From: Sipunculus nudus | Taxonomy: Eukaryota; Annelida; Sipuncula; Golfingiida; Sipunculidae | Length of the DNA: 64,000 bases | Direction: 5' to 3' | Assembly: GCA_026874595.1 (NCBI GenBank) | Contig: CM049316.1 | Location: 26,125,839-26,189,838 of the forward strand | Shown here: piece after piece, positions 47,881 to 60,435 of the stretch | Layout of the letters: every line of letters starts with the position of its first letter | How positions within the stretch are numbered: position 1 is the first letter of the stretch | Position numbers and translations under genes: made by a program | Notes under the pieces: generated by a model | Told to the model about the DNA's origin: nothing | The model's database searches: none | What the model saw: the letters and a program-made list of their open reading frames with translations, nothing else

Positions 47881-49129
47881 GATGCTGGACAAAAGCCAAT
47901 CTCTCTAACTTAGATGCCATTAAGTAAAGTGAGCTTATAAAACCCCAGTACGGACATAATTCTGCTATAGTCTGTTCCACAGTTGGGCGGCCATTGAAAG
48001 TTGTTGATCTTTTCTTGAAATCACAGAACAGGTCCAGAAAGTAAGCTGTGATGGGGGAATGAGGAACATACCTAATTAACTAGAATGAAAGCAAAACCAT
48101 GCCTTGTATAATATTTTAGTAATTCATTAAAATCAATATACAACATCTCAACCAATCCGATGAAGACCAAGGTCACTGGTCACATGCTCACACAGCTACA
48201 CTTGGCTAAAAGATGCAGAAGAAACAAAGGCTGCAAAATATTTTACGTTGTTTTTGTTATTTAGTTTTTCATCTCATATTATACCTTTGCTCCCTCATCA
48301 GCTTTAGTGTCAAATTGTGTGATAATATTAAACTTTAAGAGAATAATAGCCAATTTTAAATGGGAACACTACCTTGAAAAATACCCATCTGCTTATTATG
48401 TTCCATTATGAGACTCTGCAGCAGTTTATTTGTAAAGTTCTGCTACAATTTTATATGCTACATTTCTTTTTTTAACAGTTACCCTTATCCAGTCATGAAA
48501 GACGTCTATCGAAAGATGTGCTTAGTTTATAAGACTATTATAATTCGTTTCATCCCCTTCTGTCCACCTATTTGTTTGCTATGATATTTTTATTAGTTAC
48601 ATTTTCAATGGCAAAAACAATAATCTGTGGTAGAAGACTGAAGGGCCTAATTTTCAACAAAATAAGTAATTATCTGCCTTACACTTTATTTAAGAAACAA
48701 AATTATTTACAAATATGAGAAATCATTCTACATTTTACAACATATCAGCCCCACTTGTGGCACTCAAGATCACTGATCACATGCGAAAACAACCTCAATT
48801 GACAGGTGCTCATGTAAACACTCTAAAAAGATAACCAACTGAAACAAACATGGCTTCTCGTACAGGCAGCAAATAGTAAAAAATAAGTTGTTAAATATAA
48901 ACTGGAGATTAATTTTAAAACTTTTGCTTGCCATATTAATTTGTCAATTCCATATGCAGCTTTCTGGGAAATAATTGAAAAATGTAAGCTTAAAAAAAAC
49001 AGGTGGACACTGGTTGGTGGAACGGAGTATAGTCAAAGTGAGCTGTAACGAATTATAACTTTTTCGGTCGTTCTACCGTCCCAGAATATTTGGCAACAAG
49101 AGCATCGCAAACGTGCATAATACGCCTGC

Positions 49130-49555
49130 CTTATGTCTGGTGACCTCTGACCTCATTAAATACGCGTGAAATCTGCTAAGGAATTTAATTGAGGTGAGAA
49201 ACTCTATTGGTTAATATGTATTATGAGTTTCATAAAATCCATAGGATTTTTGTTAAGTCACCACGGTGCCTCCAAAGTGCGGTGACCTCTGACCTCTTTA
49301 AATATGCGTGTATTCTGCTGGAAATCGAACTTAAGCGAGATTTTCTATTCTAATTAATATTTCTGATGAGTTTTATCAAAACTCTTCATATTCTTCGTAA
49401 GTTATCGCGGCGACATCACATAGTAGCCCAGTGACCCGTGACCTTATTAAATATACCTCGATCCATCAAAGCCTCTGTTAATTAACGCGGCGACACTTAA
49501 GGTTAACGGACGGACAGATGGTGGGTATGCCATATTACTCCCGTCATAAGACGAG
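49130..49555 (+). repeat. Three degenerate tandem units of about 145 bp
   Basis: GTGACCTCTGACCTC(A/T)TTAAATA occurs near 49139 and 49281, and GTGACCCGTGACCTTATTAAAT near 49431. The array again ends with GGACGGACAGATGGTGGG, like the array at 47380. Confidence 0.55.
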
Positions 49556-49955
49556 CGTATATAAAAAAATTCGTAATTACTTTTGAGAAAATAAAAGCTT
49601 ATTTGATTTAATATTCTTGTGAAATATATTTAAAATAATAAGAGAACTAAGTCTTCACATTTGGAAATGGACATAGCAAGGAAAAGTGATGACGTCATAT
49701 TAGACATAACGTACAAATGAGGCACGCATAACAACGGGATCAATGATGAAGAGCTGTCGATCCTTGTTTACATTGAGGCGTGTATTCTCTTTGTGCAGCG
49801 CTGTACTGTTACGTCACACATTGGTCATAACCGTATCCCTGAACGGGAAAGCCTATTGTCACTTGTTAAATACGCCATGAATCATATAGATATACGAGAC
49901 AATTAAGAATAATATTTATGGTATGTATAATACAAAATAAACAACTCCTTCAGGT

Positions 49956-50353
49956 CAGGGGTGTAATTATGGGAAGGATTGGGGTATATTTCCCTTCCAC
50001 TTTTTAGCCAGGGGGTGGTCAATGTATTCTCCTGCTATTCGGAGAATAATATTGAAAATGAAATATATTTATAATTAGAATTAAATACTTTGGTTCCATC
50101 AATATGAGTTTACTATGTAATATTATATCTCTAAACCTGCAGTGGTTTAGAATTAACCTCTACTGGGAAAACATGCCTTATTTTTTAAAACCATTAAATT
50201 TATATATATTGTGTAATGTATTTGAAATGTCTTATACAGAACCTAAAAGGTTTATATCTTTAGATATATGTGTGAGGGTTTTTATAAAAATCTGATTACC
50301 CTCCTACGCCTGCGAGTCTTCCCAACACCCTTCAAGATAAACAGACGGCACTG
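49956..50353. mobile_element. Short hAT-like element, family A, copy 3
   Basis: The element begins CAGGGGTGT and ends GGCACTG. The flanks are CTTCAGGT (49948-49955) and TTTCAGGT (50354-50361), an 8-bp duplication with one mismatch. The body aligns with 7273-7666 and 29335-29887, sharing CTTCCACTTTTTAGC, GTCAATGT and CTCCTACGCCTGCGAGTC in whole or in part. There is no coding capacity. Confidence 0.65.
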
Positions 50354-50515
50354 TTTCAGGTTGACAAAGGTTAGTGGAATGGACGTTAGACCGCATGTAT
50401 ATGTATTTTAAGAATATGCTTTACAAATAAGAAGAGGTTCGTTTTGAGTAGACACAGTGTCTGGCGGATGTGTGTTGATTTCTAACATTTGTTTGATAGT
50501 TTACCTCTGCACTTC

Positions 50516-50711
50516 TGTATGTTACAGAGCCCCGTTGGGGACATGAGTAAAAAAATATTTATGTCGTGCGAACGACTTATTATTTTATGCGCACAAACTA
50601 TTATTTTGTGCGCACAACCTATTTTTTCGTGCGCACAACTTATTATTTTGTGAGCACGACTTATTATTTTTGTGCGCACGAATTATTCTTTCGTGCGCAC
50701 GAGTTAACAAG
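50516..50711 (+). repeat. GTGCGCAC tandem array, copy 1
   Basis: About seven units of 21-22 bp alternate a GTGCGCAC-like palindrome with a TTATTATTTT spacer. A unique head reading GTTGGGGACATGAGTAAA precedes the array. The same head and array occur reverse-complemented at 55850-56040. Open frames with repeated VRTTYYF peptides are artefacts of the repeat. Confidence 0.8.
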
Positions 50712-50850
50712 TGGTGGGCACGAGGTATTATGTCAATTTTGTCCGTCAAGGAACAGGCGCATATGGCTCCATCTCACCTTCAAGTTGTAAACATAGGTCT
50801 GGAACAATACTATATACATCCAGTGGGGGAATTCCTGTCACTATTTAATA

Positions 50851-50908
<58 letters not shown>

Positions 50909-51708
50909 ACAAAGTTCAAATACACAGCAAAATTATCTTGATGTACCTCGCAGGTTTGTTTAAATATATATTGCTAAGATAATAATTAATGTCCAGGAGT
51001 TCTTTGGTAGATTGCTGACACGTCAACATGCTTCATGTTTCCAGGACAGCCACACTAACAGTAGCTGGCCATTCAGTTACCAGCATTAAGATCGAGTGCC
51101 ACGACCGACTATCTGTTATGAGCATAAAGGTATGCTGTAAAAGAATTGGTCATACAGACAGCTATCTTTTTGTTATATGACCATGCATGTGAGGTCATTG
51201 AGACATATATACCACAATGGAGGTAGCTCAGGAGAAAAATGTATATAAGTTTAATCAGATCATGAATATGGTTATGATACTGATATCAAACATTGTAGAA
51301 TGTTACATTTTGTATCGATGGTGAAAATCATGATTTCGGACCATAATGGGCAGGGATAAGGTCACCCGGCCTGGTGTCAGGATTAAGAGCCTAACTTGCG
51401 CAAGTTAGACATTATAATAAGCGATTGATGATGAAATTTCCAGTCTTATGGAGATTTTTCTGATCACCTGGAGAAATGGTATCAAAGTGACCTAATTTAA
51501 CATGTGAAAATAGATCTCACCAAAAGTGAAGAATAAATAAATAGCCCTGAGAAACGGTGTCATGTTCAAGGTCTCATAAAAATTCAGGGCCAGATGTTTA
51601 ACATTTTCATTCTTTATCACACAGACAAAAATGCAACTTTGTTGTAGTTGTGAAACCAGGTCATGGGAGTATTAATTGTTAAATGTACGCCGATGACTGT
51701 AATGGTTA

Positions 51709-52477
51709 TGTTACGGAACCTAATATAACAGATCACGTATGCGTGGTGAACACAAATTTTGTAATGGAGATAAAAAAAATCAGATTCTGTAACACTAGGC
51801 AGCGTGAAATGTCTAGGGGAATGAATAAAGATGTCCGTGGATTTTTGTTAACAAATATCCATAATTTATTCTTAAAACAACCCTAACATTACAATTCACT
51901 AAATCAATACAATTATACAGTAAAACATTGGTATAACAACAAATCAATACAATCACACAGTAAAATACACAAAGTGCACATGCAGTACCTGGATACCACC
52001 ACCGTCACAACGATAAGTTCTTTAAATGTACTCTCGGAGAATGACAGTACAGTGTAAAGCTCCTGTAACAATCCAGAAAGTAAACTGAAGTCCAAAAGAA
52101 AATCCATAATTGCGCACTCGTCGGATAAGGTCCCAGAAACTGACACACACGCTTCTGCGTCCGCTGGAATCTTCTTTTCTGCTCTCTCGGCTCTAAAACA
52201 CAGCCCCTTTATATACTCTTCACCCAAGCCGAGAATTTTCCACTTCTCGAACAGTCTAAAAGATCTTACACAACACAGTAAACACGCGCTACAGGAATCA
52301 TCTTGAAGAACATCGATGTGTGTCTCTACATACCAGGGTCCACACGTGACTCGCGACCAGGCGAGAAAGCCAGAGGCTAGTATGACAACGACAGTTCAAT
52401 CAGTACGGACCAAACATAGAGTGCAACAACAAGACGAGTTACGCCCGTGTCACACAATAACAAGAGCACCTGTAACA
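51709..52477 (-). mobile_element. Solo LTR of the same gypsy-type family
   Basis: The copy runs TGTTACGG to TGTAACA on the plus strand, 769 bp, and aligns with the other two LTRs in both outer parts. It is flanked by a GTTA duplication (51705-51708 and 52478-52481). The absence of internal element sequence fits LTR-LTR recombination. The open frames here are not genes. Confidence 0.8.
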
Positions 52478-55400
52478 GTTACGATACTAGATCCAAGCGG
52501 GAGTCCTATTTTAACTGTTTGCACCGTATTTCAGCCTATAAATTCAACAAACGATTTCATCTTATTACCGCTATACATGTAGGTGGCTCACCGGTGGAAG
52601 TATACATATTAAAAATTCAGTACTATTGGTTATGACACAGTTTTATAGAGACCTTTAAAAGGGACTTTAAAGGAGGAACGAGATTTCTGTCCAGTGACTA
52701 GCAAGAATTAGGCCGTGGTGACTTAGTTCCTTGTTGTTAAGATATTTCGCAAAGGCACTTGACACATATCAAGTTCGTAACCATAACTGTTACGCTATGT
52801 GCCCAGCTTACGGGAAATCGGACGGAAGGGCAACGGACAAAAACGGAACAATTGATTTAATCTTCAATGAAAGTTAGCTCGCAAAATAATCTCAGATGAC
52901 TTTTCGTTAAATCACCTTTATTACCACCTATTGTATGTTTCTGGACCAAGATTTTATATATGACTATATCAACATACGGCTACTAAGTGTTCCCTAATCA
53001 ATTACACAAATCAATATTAATACGCACGTCAGGATCTATTTCTTAATTTGTCATGGTCTTAGGTTTCAAGGACACCTTACTAAAGTTTAAATGTAAAATG
53101 TAAAATTCAAACTCAATGGGCAACAAAGCATTGCCTCAGCAAAACCGAAAGCAAACTTATAAGAGGAGAATCCTTATAATAAAATCAATAACAATCTTTC
53201 TTCAAGTCTAATATATACATTGTCATATTATTCAACATTTCAGGAGGAATTGCAAAGCAAATTGCTAGAACACTCAATATCGTATTTATTCTGTAACAAA
53301 CATGAGAGTTGCTGTAAGCCAGTCAAAGATACAAAGTTGAAATGAACATATGAATATTTACTTTTGATATTTTAAAACTTATAGTCCTACAAATCAGCGC
53401 CATTGTCTCCTGCCCCGGGGGATTCGTTATGCATGCACTAAATGATCTTTAGATTATTTAATGATATTTTTAAATCTAAGTTTAACATCTCATATTCGAA
53501 GCGAGATCTCAAAAATTTTTAATCATATCCAACTGTATTTAGCATTGCCATGCACCTAACGCGTCGTCCAGCTTGATAAGGTTTTGGCCATACGTGGATG
53601 ATTTTTGGAAATTTTATCAGCTTTTAAAAAAATGCGTTGCAATGTCTGAAACAAGTATTGCTCGTCCCCAGTTCGTATTAAAATAGGTAGGTATCGTAAG
53701 CGTCTCCCATAACCTAATTTCAGTCAAGCCCACTTATTGTCATGTCGGTAATGCATGCGTAAATTATGATAATAACCGGGATGTGACATTATGCGGGCTT
53801 CAACATCGATGTCCCTTTAGAAGAAGCGTTATGTCTCAAAAGATATTAAATAAGTCGTCAAAAAAAAAGAAAAAAAAAATATGAATAATTTTTACTGCAC
53901 AACGGCATATCAAATTACGTTTATGTGCTTCTGACGATTTATTTCCTGTAAGTTTTTTTTTCTGCATGCCGCAATAACTGAAAAAAATGTGACTTGCCAA
54001 GAGAAAAAGACGTAGCGTCTAGGTCATGAGGTCAAATGTCTGGAAATATGCGGTACAGTTATAACGTTATGCTTAGGCAAACTGTTTTACTAGATATTTC
54101 TTTCTCGACTATTGCGCCTTATTTTCCGGATATCTTATTAATGACTCAAACTTCGAAGATCGTCTTTATGACAGGACTGTTCGGGGAGCGGGCATCGTCA
54201 TGCTATTGTCAACATGCTGAAGTATCGCTGCGGTTTAGGTTTTGGACCGGGTATCTCCCCCAGTGTTCACTAAACCCCATAGCTTTTAATGGACCCTTAA
54301 AGAGGATTTCCAGTCGTAAGTAACGTTTACAGTTCGTCCTTCATATCATCTTGGCGAAACGTCACCGAAGTGTAAACCACGGCCTTGCATAGGCCAGGGG
54401 ATCATTATGTTATACATGTGATTACAAACATCGCCTCTGTTAACGTACGAAGAAATTCAATTATCTGGATTACCGTGGTATCTTAAGACGTTAATTAGCT
54501 AAAGGAGGGGGATTGACCAACACGCGTCACTACACTTGCCTGCCGCACACAGGTTGGAGATGTGATCGTTTGATACGCCTGAACGATTACAGGCTCTTGG
54601 CCTCGTTAATCGCCGTGTTGGCGTTTGATGTGATATTAACTGCGAACTGGTAATACTGCCAAGGGTTTCAAGCATGACAATAAACGGGATTATGACAATA
54701 TTCAATGATATTAAACGGTCAGATTTACCATTGTTCATATAGAAAATGATTCGGGATTTCAATAAACGGGATTTTCTATTAACCGATATGACACAAATTG
54801 GGCTTGACTGTAGTTATCTGGGATCCAACTCTATTTACTAAGACGTGTGTCTTGAAGTTTCCTCACTTGAGCGGGTTTATATGCATATTTTGTTAACTTC
54901 ATTTTTTTTAATTATACATTTGGCAGTTGTGTCAATTTTCTCATACTATTATAACAGCCAAAACACATATATAGCACATAACCATTTGGCGGGGATTTTG
55001 TCCTCTAGTTTAACTGCTCATTATAGAATAACTTCAGTAGAGACACACTGTTCACTGGCTCATGGGTCAGATCACTGTAGTGATGTCAGTTGATCCAATG
55101 AAATCAAAATGAAATACAATATTTGTTGATTGCGAAATAAACAATTATGTGGGAATTAGCATATACGCAAACAAGGCATTAAAAACAACATTATAAATTA
55201 AACGTAAAAAACATAGAAAAAAGTCTTAATAGAATAGCCTACAATAACTCGGTGGGTCATTGTTTGTCTGGGTACAAATCAGTATGTATGCGTATATATA
55301 CAAATGCCGTAGGGCTTTAGACTGTCGTATATGGGTCATCGGCCAAATGATAGTTTAGTCTTTTAACATAATTACCCTGTCATGATACTCTAAAGGTGTG

Positions 55401-55508
55401 AGGTCGGTTTTCTACCCAAAGTTCTACCCGTAGTTCCCGAACTGTCTCCTTTTGGACAAGCATTTCTGATACATCCAATGGTAATCATGCATAATTGCTC
55501 TGTGCCTC

Positions 55509-55509
<1 letters not shown>

Positions 55510-55590
<81 letters not shown>

Positions 55591-55625
55591 GCCATTTTAA
55601 TGTCTGATATAAAAATATAAAATGG

Positions 55626-55692
<67 letters not shown>
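55510..55692. repeat. Compound (TC)n-(TA)n microsatellite with a duplicated spacer
   Basis: A TC tract (55510-55545) passes into TA (55546-55590), a spacer, and a second TA tract (about 55628-55692). The spacer starts GCCATTTTAATGTC, and the sequence after the second TA tract repeats the same 14 bases, so a unit was duplicated. Confidence 0.9.
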
Positions 55693-55695
<3 letters not shown>

Positions 55696-55849
55696 CCATT
55701 TTAATGTCATACACAGCCACATAACCACTTTATCTACAAATGAAGGCAAATACCCACATTTTATATGAAACTTAAGTCGATTGCTACAGAGTCATATCCA
55801 TACGTCTGTGCCTTGACGTACACAATTGACACAATATCCGCACTTGATT

Positions 55850-56040
55850 GATTAACTTGTGCGCACGATATTTATAACTCCTGTGCACGAAATAATAAGT
55901 TGCGCGAACGAAATAATAACTCGTGCGCACAAAATAATAAGTCTTGCGCACAAATTAATAAGTCTTGCGCACAAATTAATAAGTCTTGCGCACGAAATAA
56001 ATATTTTTTTACTCATGTCCCCAACCCGGCTCCGTAGTAT
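55850..56040 (-). repeat. GTGCGCAC tandem array, copy 2 (inverted)
   Basis: About seven units of GTGCGCAC plus AATAATAA end in the same head sequence (complement of GGGGACATGAGTAAA). It is in opposite orientation to 50516-50711, with about 5.1 kb between the arrays. Confidence 0.8.
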
Positions 56041-56176
56041 GTAATATTGAATACGATAAAATTAATATAGAATTTGTTATTAAACATGTTTCATTGATCA
56101 ACATGTACGTTTTAAACACAATTAGACCAAGCAGTTCTTACAATATGACAAAAGTAAGGCCATAAAATAAAAAATA

Positions 56177-56400
56177 AAAGTTATGGTTCTCAGGCACAGC
56201 TCGCGTCAATTTTAACCCCCAAACATTTTTATTTTGATTTCCATCTTTCAAGAAGATAAAATTATGCAATTTTGATAAGTTTTCCTTTGTTAGTATCATG
56301 CTTTTCCCTGATCATATGACATTTTTATAGAAACATACAAAAAAGGTAACAAAAAACCCGCACTAATTTCCGAAAAAGAGTGCCTGAGAACCATACCTTT
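56177..56400. mobile_element. MITE-like element with GGTATGG inverted ends, copy 2
   Basis: It has the same inverted ends as 9279-9532, and shared internal blocks such as TTTCAAGAAGATAAAAT confirm the relationship. At 224 bp it is shorter through small deletions. Confidence 0.7.
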
Positions 56401-56414
56401 TTTTGGCCAAATTT

Positions 56415-56722
56415 CATATAATCAACGAGAGAACACTGGAAGCCTCCCCAACACCCGTAACCGAGCGATAATGAGGAATCGGTTATGGAGTGTACGACCT
56501 TGGAAATTAGGTCAAGGTAAACAAAATACCAGGTGAAAACCTGTCACCTAAAACTAAGGTCAGTTTTGAAATCAATAATTTTTCAGGTTAAGCGCAAACA
56601 CGGCAGAGAAAGAAAAAAGAAGACAAAAACTGTAGTCGATGTTTTGGCACACTAAAGGACCTAAGAAAATCCACCCCCTAAAAAACAATTGATGTAGATA
56701 TAGGCTCATGAAGCCTTAAGGT
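56415..56722 (+). repeat. Dispersed repeat family C, copy 2
   Basis: It is the counterpart of 16625-16985 in the same orientation, lying directly after the MITE-like element at 56177-56400. Confidence 0.5.
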
Positions 56723-57499
56723 ACGGGAAGAGGAATCACTTGCTATGCATGATGATATCTCTGTAGATTATCTCTAAACCTATTTGTCAGCAAAGTAATA
56801 TCATATTTTGCATTTCATTTTCAAATAAAATATTCTTTAATCAGACATATATTCCTGTATTTTTTTTTTATTTTGAACAACAGTTACCAGAAACGTCTGT
56901 TAAACTGGTCTATACTGAATATAATCTTCATACAAGGACAATTTTCTCAATGATTTTAGCATGGGTTGCTTTTAAATTTGCAATGTATATTGATCTTAGG
57001 TTAATATATTTTATAACACCAGTGGTGCCACCTAAACGTCTTTCCAATGCTTTGATAAACACTTAACGAAGATTGTGTGACTTAAACGTGTCAGTCTGGT
57101 CAATATATTGTCTCAGCAATCATATATTCTGCCCAAGACTATTAAGAAATACGTTATGCAAACATATATATCTGTCCTTTTCTAAAGTTGGAATAAAATC
57201 AGCTGTGATTATTGGACAATGCTGGTCAGCCGGGTACTGTAGAACATTTTATTATCGCGAAATTCACTTTGATGTTCAAAGGGTCATCAAGTCCGGTTGA
57301 TCCTGTTTCTATTATTGTTATGTGCTTAATGACTTTGTGATATTTTTTCCTAATTTTATGAGCTAAGTTCTATGTTCGAAGCATTCAATCCCCGTTGACA
57401 CTACACCTATAGGTTCAGACTTGTAACTATGTTTATGTGTTTTTACGACAATACAAATTGTTTTAAAGACGTGTTTTTCACTGAACTAATATACATATG

Positions 57500-57571
57500 G
57501 CATGTAATTTTTGCGTACATTTAATTTTCGCGAATCAAGGTTACCTTGCGAAATTCGCGAAAATTACATGC
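57500..57571. repeat. Inverted-repeat hairpin with TTCGCGAA core
   Basis: GCATGTAATTTTTGCG (57500-57515) and CGCGAAAATTACATGC (57556-57571) are near-perfect complements. Inside them ATTTTCGCGAAT (57524-57535) pairs with ATTCGCGAAAAT (57553-57564). This is a compact, possibly mobile, hairpin related in motif to the element at 35128. Confidence 0.55.
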
Positions 57572-58079
57572 TCGCGAAAATTTTAGGTTTAACGGTATCA
57601 TGAGCCACGGGTCACGGAAGAGCAGAATTAACCCGGTACTTCTTACTAAATTATTTTCATTCCATGTGCCTCTATTATACTATTCAGTATAGAGCCCGGA
57701 GCCGTGTTAGACACAAATGCGGCTGCCTTGGAAAAAACGGCCTACCTTTGAAGTGAACCGAGTTTCCTGGCTCGATTCGACTTGCCAAAATTCGGCTGGC
57801 GTAAACTGACCTGAAAGCCTATTCATATGACTATATTTAACCACGTTATCTATATTACGGGTGACATATTGCATCAATTCTACATTTAACTAGTTTGTGA
57901 TTAAATTTCGAGTGTATAGTTTCCTTTCATCGACAAGAAAAACAAAATAGCGCCTAAATCAGCATCAAAATCAACAAAACTAACTGTTTTAGTCGATATA
58001 TGTTTCGGGCATTTTTAATTGTGAAAGAGTTATCTTTTTTGTTGCTTGTCGGAAATCGAAGATTTCTGTAAGCATAATG

Positions 58080-59560
58080 GTCAGTTGTTTATGTATGTTT
58101 GTGTGTTTGTCCCCACCCTACTGTCCACAGTTTTGTAGCATTTGATCTGTAGGCTGGGTCTTGCATCTTAAATTAGCAATCTATAGGCCACAGTTTTGCA
58201 GGAATCCATTTAAAACTTTTATATCTTATGTCTCACACTAATACCCGCAAAGTGTTTTTTTTTCATAGCCGTTAGAGGGCGCTGCATGCGAAGTATTACA
58301 AATATCATTTTTGGCTTAATGTATAAACCTTACCTACATAGACTGTAGCCCATTTTCTTTCTCTTAACCATCTCCGTAAGCTTATCTAGTCATCTGACAT
58401 CTCAGATGTGTCACTTCGTCAGTATGTTTGTCTGTTTGTCAGTAGTCCTCGATTTTGGCTGCTTGCTGGTCCATGCGTCTTACAATTAGCATCCTAAGGC
58501 CACAGTTTTGCAGGAATTCTTATGAAACTGGTACATCTTATCTTTTAGACTAATATCTCGAAAGTGATTTTTCATTTTCCGAAAGTAGACGCTAGGGGGC
58601 GCTGCACTCAAAATAATTTAACATATCACCTTTTGGCCATATCTCCGAAAAGTATGAACCTTACTTACATAAATTAAAACTCACTTTGTTCCTCTATATG
58701 TTTTCACCAGGAGATGGATTGGTCATCTCTGATGTGTCGATCAGTCAGTCCGTCTGTTTGTCAGTTGTTGTTGTCGCCTCCCTGTTTGTTCTTTCGTCTG
58801 ACATATGGCATTCCATAGGCCATATTTTTTTAGCAGTCCCTCTGAATCTTATACCGATGATAGAACCCATGAAGTTCGAGAAGTTCTATGTCTTTTAATA
58901 TTAATAGGTCAAAGGTCAAGATCATAAAAAAACACAAAATCATTTTTTCTTCATATCTTCATCAAAATTTATCGTAGCCGCATCATCTGATGTGTAACTT
59001 TCTCACTTTGCTGTTACCATGGTTACAGATTTTTGAGGATAATTCATGATGTTCCACAATAATGGGTCTCATTTTTCTAACTTTGTGAGTTTTAAAGCTA
59101 GAGAGGTCTAGTTTTCTTCTTCAGGCAGCATTGGGTCAATTAACTCGATTTTGTACAAATTCTTGCGAAATCTTGTACCTTTTTACGCCAAACTAGATAT
59201 TACGAGATTTCACTTTTTCGCTGTACAGGCCACAATTCTCAAGCAATCGCTCTGAAAATTATACAGTTGATGAAAAAACAAAACTCCTCGTAAACCTTTT
59301 GGTTTTTAATTTAGATAGGTCAAAGGCTCAAGGTCTAGGTCACCGAAAAACTCCAAAATATTATTTTGCTCATAACTTTGTCAAGTATTGTCCTATCTAT
59401 ACAAACTGTAGCTCGTTTTAGTCGTCTCTTCATTTCCCACTATGAGGTCAGGTCAACCCTCATCCAATTTTGACAGTCTGTCAATATGTTTTTCTGTTCG
59501 TCTATTGTTGTCAGTTTCTCCCGCCTGCTTGTTCTGACATATATGTCATTCTGCAGTTGT
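58080..59560 (+). repeat. Degenerate tandem array of about 310-330 bp units
   Basis: GGCCACAGTTTTGCAGGAAT recurs about 311 bases apart (near 58187 and 58498), GGGGGCGCTGCA-like blocks about 322 bases apart, and GTTTGTCTGTTTGTCAG-like blocks four times. Units decay towards the right, where the solo LTR begins. Open frames are short and unshared. Confidence 0.55.
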
Positions 59561-60435
59561 TACGGAATCTAATATCAACAGATCACGTATGCGTGATGAA
59601 CATAAATTTTGTCAAGAAGATAAAAAAATCAGATATGTTACACTAGGCAGCGTGAAATGTCTGGGGGAATGAATAAAGAAGTCAGTGGTTCTTTGTTAAC
59701 AAATAACTATAATTTATTCTTAAAACAACCCTAACATTACAATACACTAAATCAATGCAATTACACAGTACAACAGCAGTATAACAACAAATCAATACAA
59801 TCACACAGTAAAATAAACAAAGTGTACAGTACCTGGATACCACCATTGTCACAACGATAAGTCCTTTTAAATGTATATGCCGGATGAAAACTCCACACAA
59901 ATCCTCTCGGAGAATAACAGTCCAATGTAAAGCTCTTGTAACAATCCAGAAAGTAAACTTGAGGCAGGCAGCATTAAATTGTATAGAATTAGTAATAGTA
60001 GAATCCCTGAAATTACCGGATAATCGGACAGGTACCACAAACTGACATACACACGTCTGTGTCCCTGGAATATTCTCTCATCTCTCTCCATGCTCTAAAA
60101 CACAGCCTCTTTAACTTTTCACCTCAGGCCGAGAATTTTCCAATTCTCGAACCATCTAAAGAATCTAACACGGTATACACGTTCAAAGAACATACTAGAA
60201 AAACGAATGCCGTGTCTCAACATATCAGGGTTCACACGTGAGCTCGCCCCGGCTGGGCCAGGCGAGAAAGCCCCAAGCTAACATGACAACGAGAGTTCAA
60301 CCAGTACGGATTAAACTGAGAGTGCAACATCCGGCCAGGCGAGGCAGCCACAACACGAGTTACGCCCATGTCACACAACAACAAAAAAGACATCTGTAAG
60401 ACTTGTGCACACAATTAAAAAGGGCACCTGTAATA
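59558..60435 (-). mobile_element. Solo LTR of the same gypsy-type family, longest copy
   Basis: The copy is 878 bp from TGTTACGG to TGTAATA, with a CAGT duplication on both sides (59554-59557 and 60436-60439). The final TGTAATA differs from TGTAACA by one transition. It lies just downstream of the Pif-like copy 2 transcript end. Confidence 0.8.

Noticed and set aside
50566-50790. Repetitive VRTTYYF peptide frame
   Set aside because: Translation of the GTGCGCAC tandem array; the inverted copy gives unrelated peptides.
50516-56040. CRISPR array
   Set aside because: The units have short, similar AT spacers, not unique ones, and this is an animal genome.
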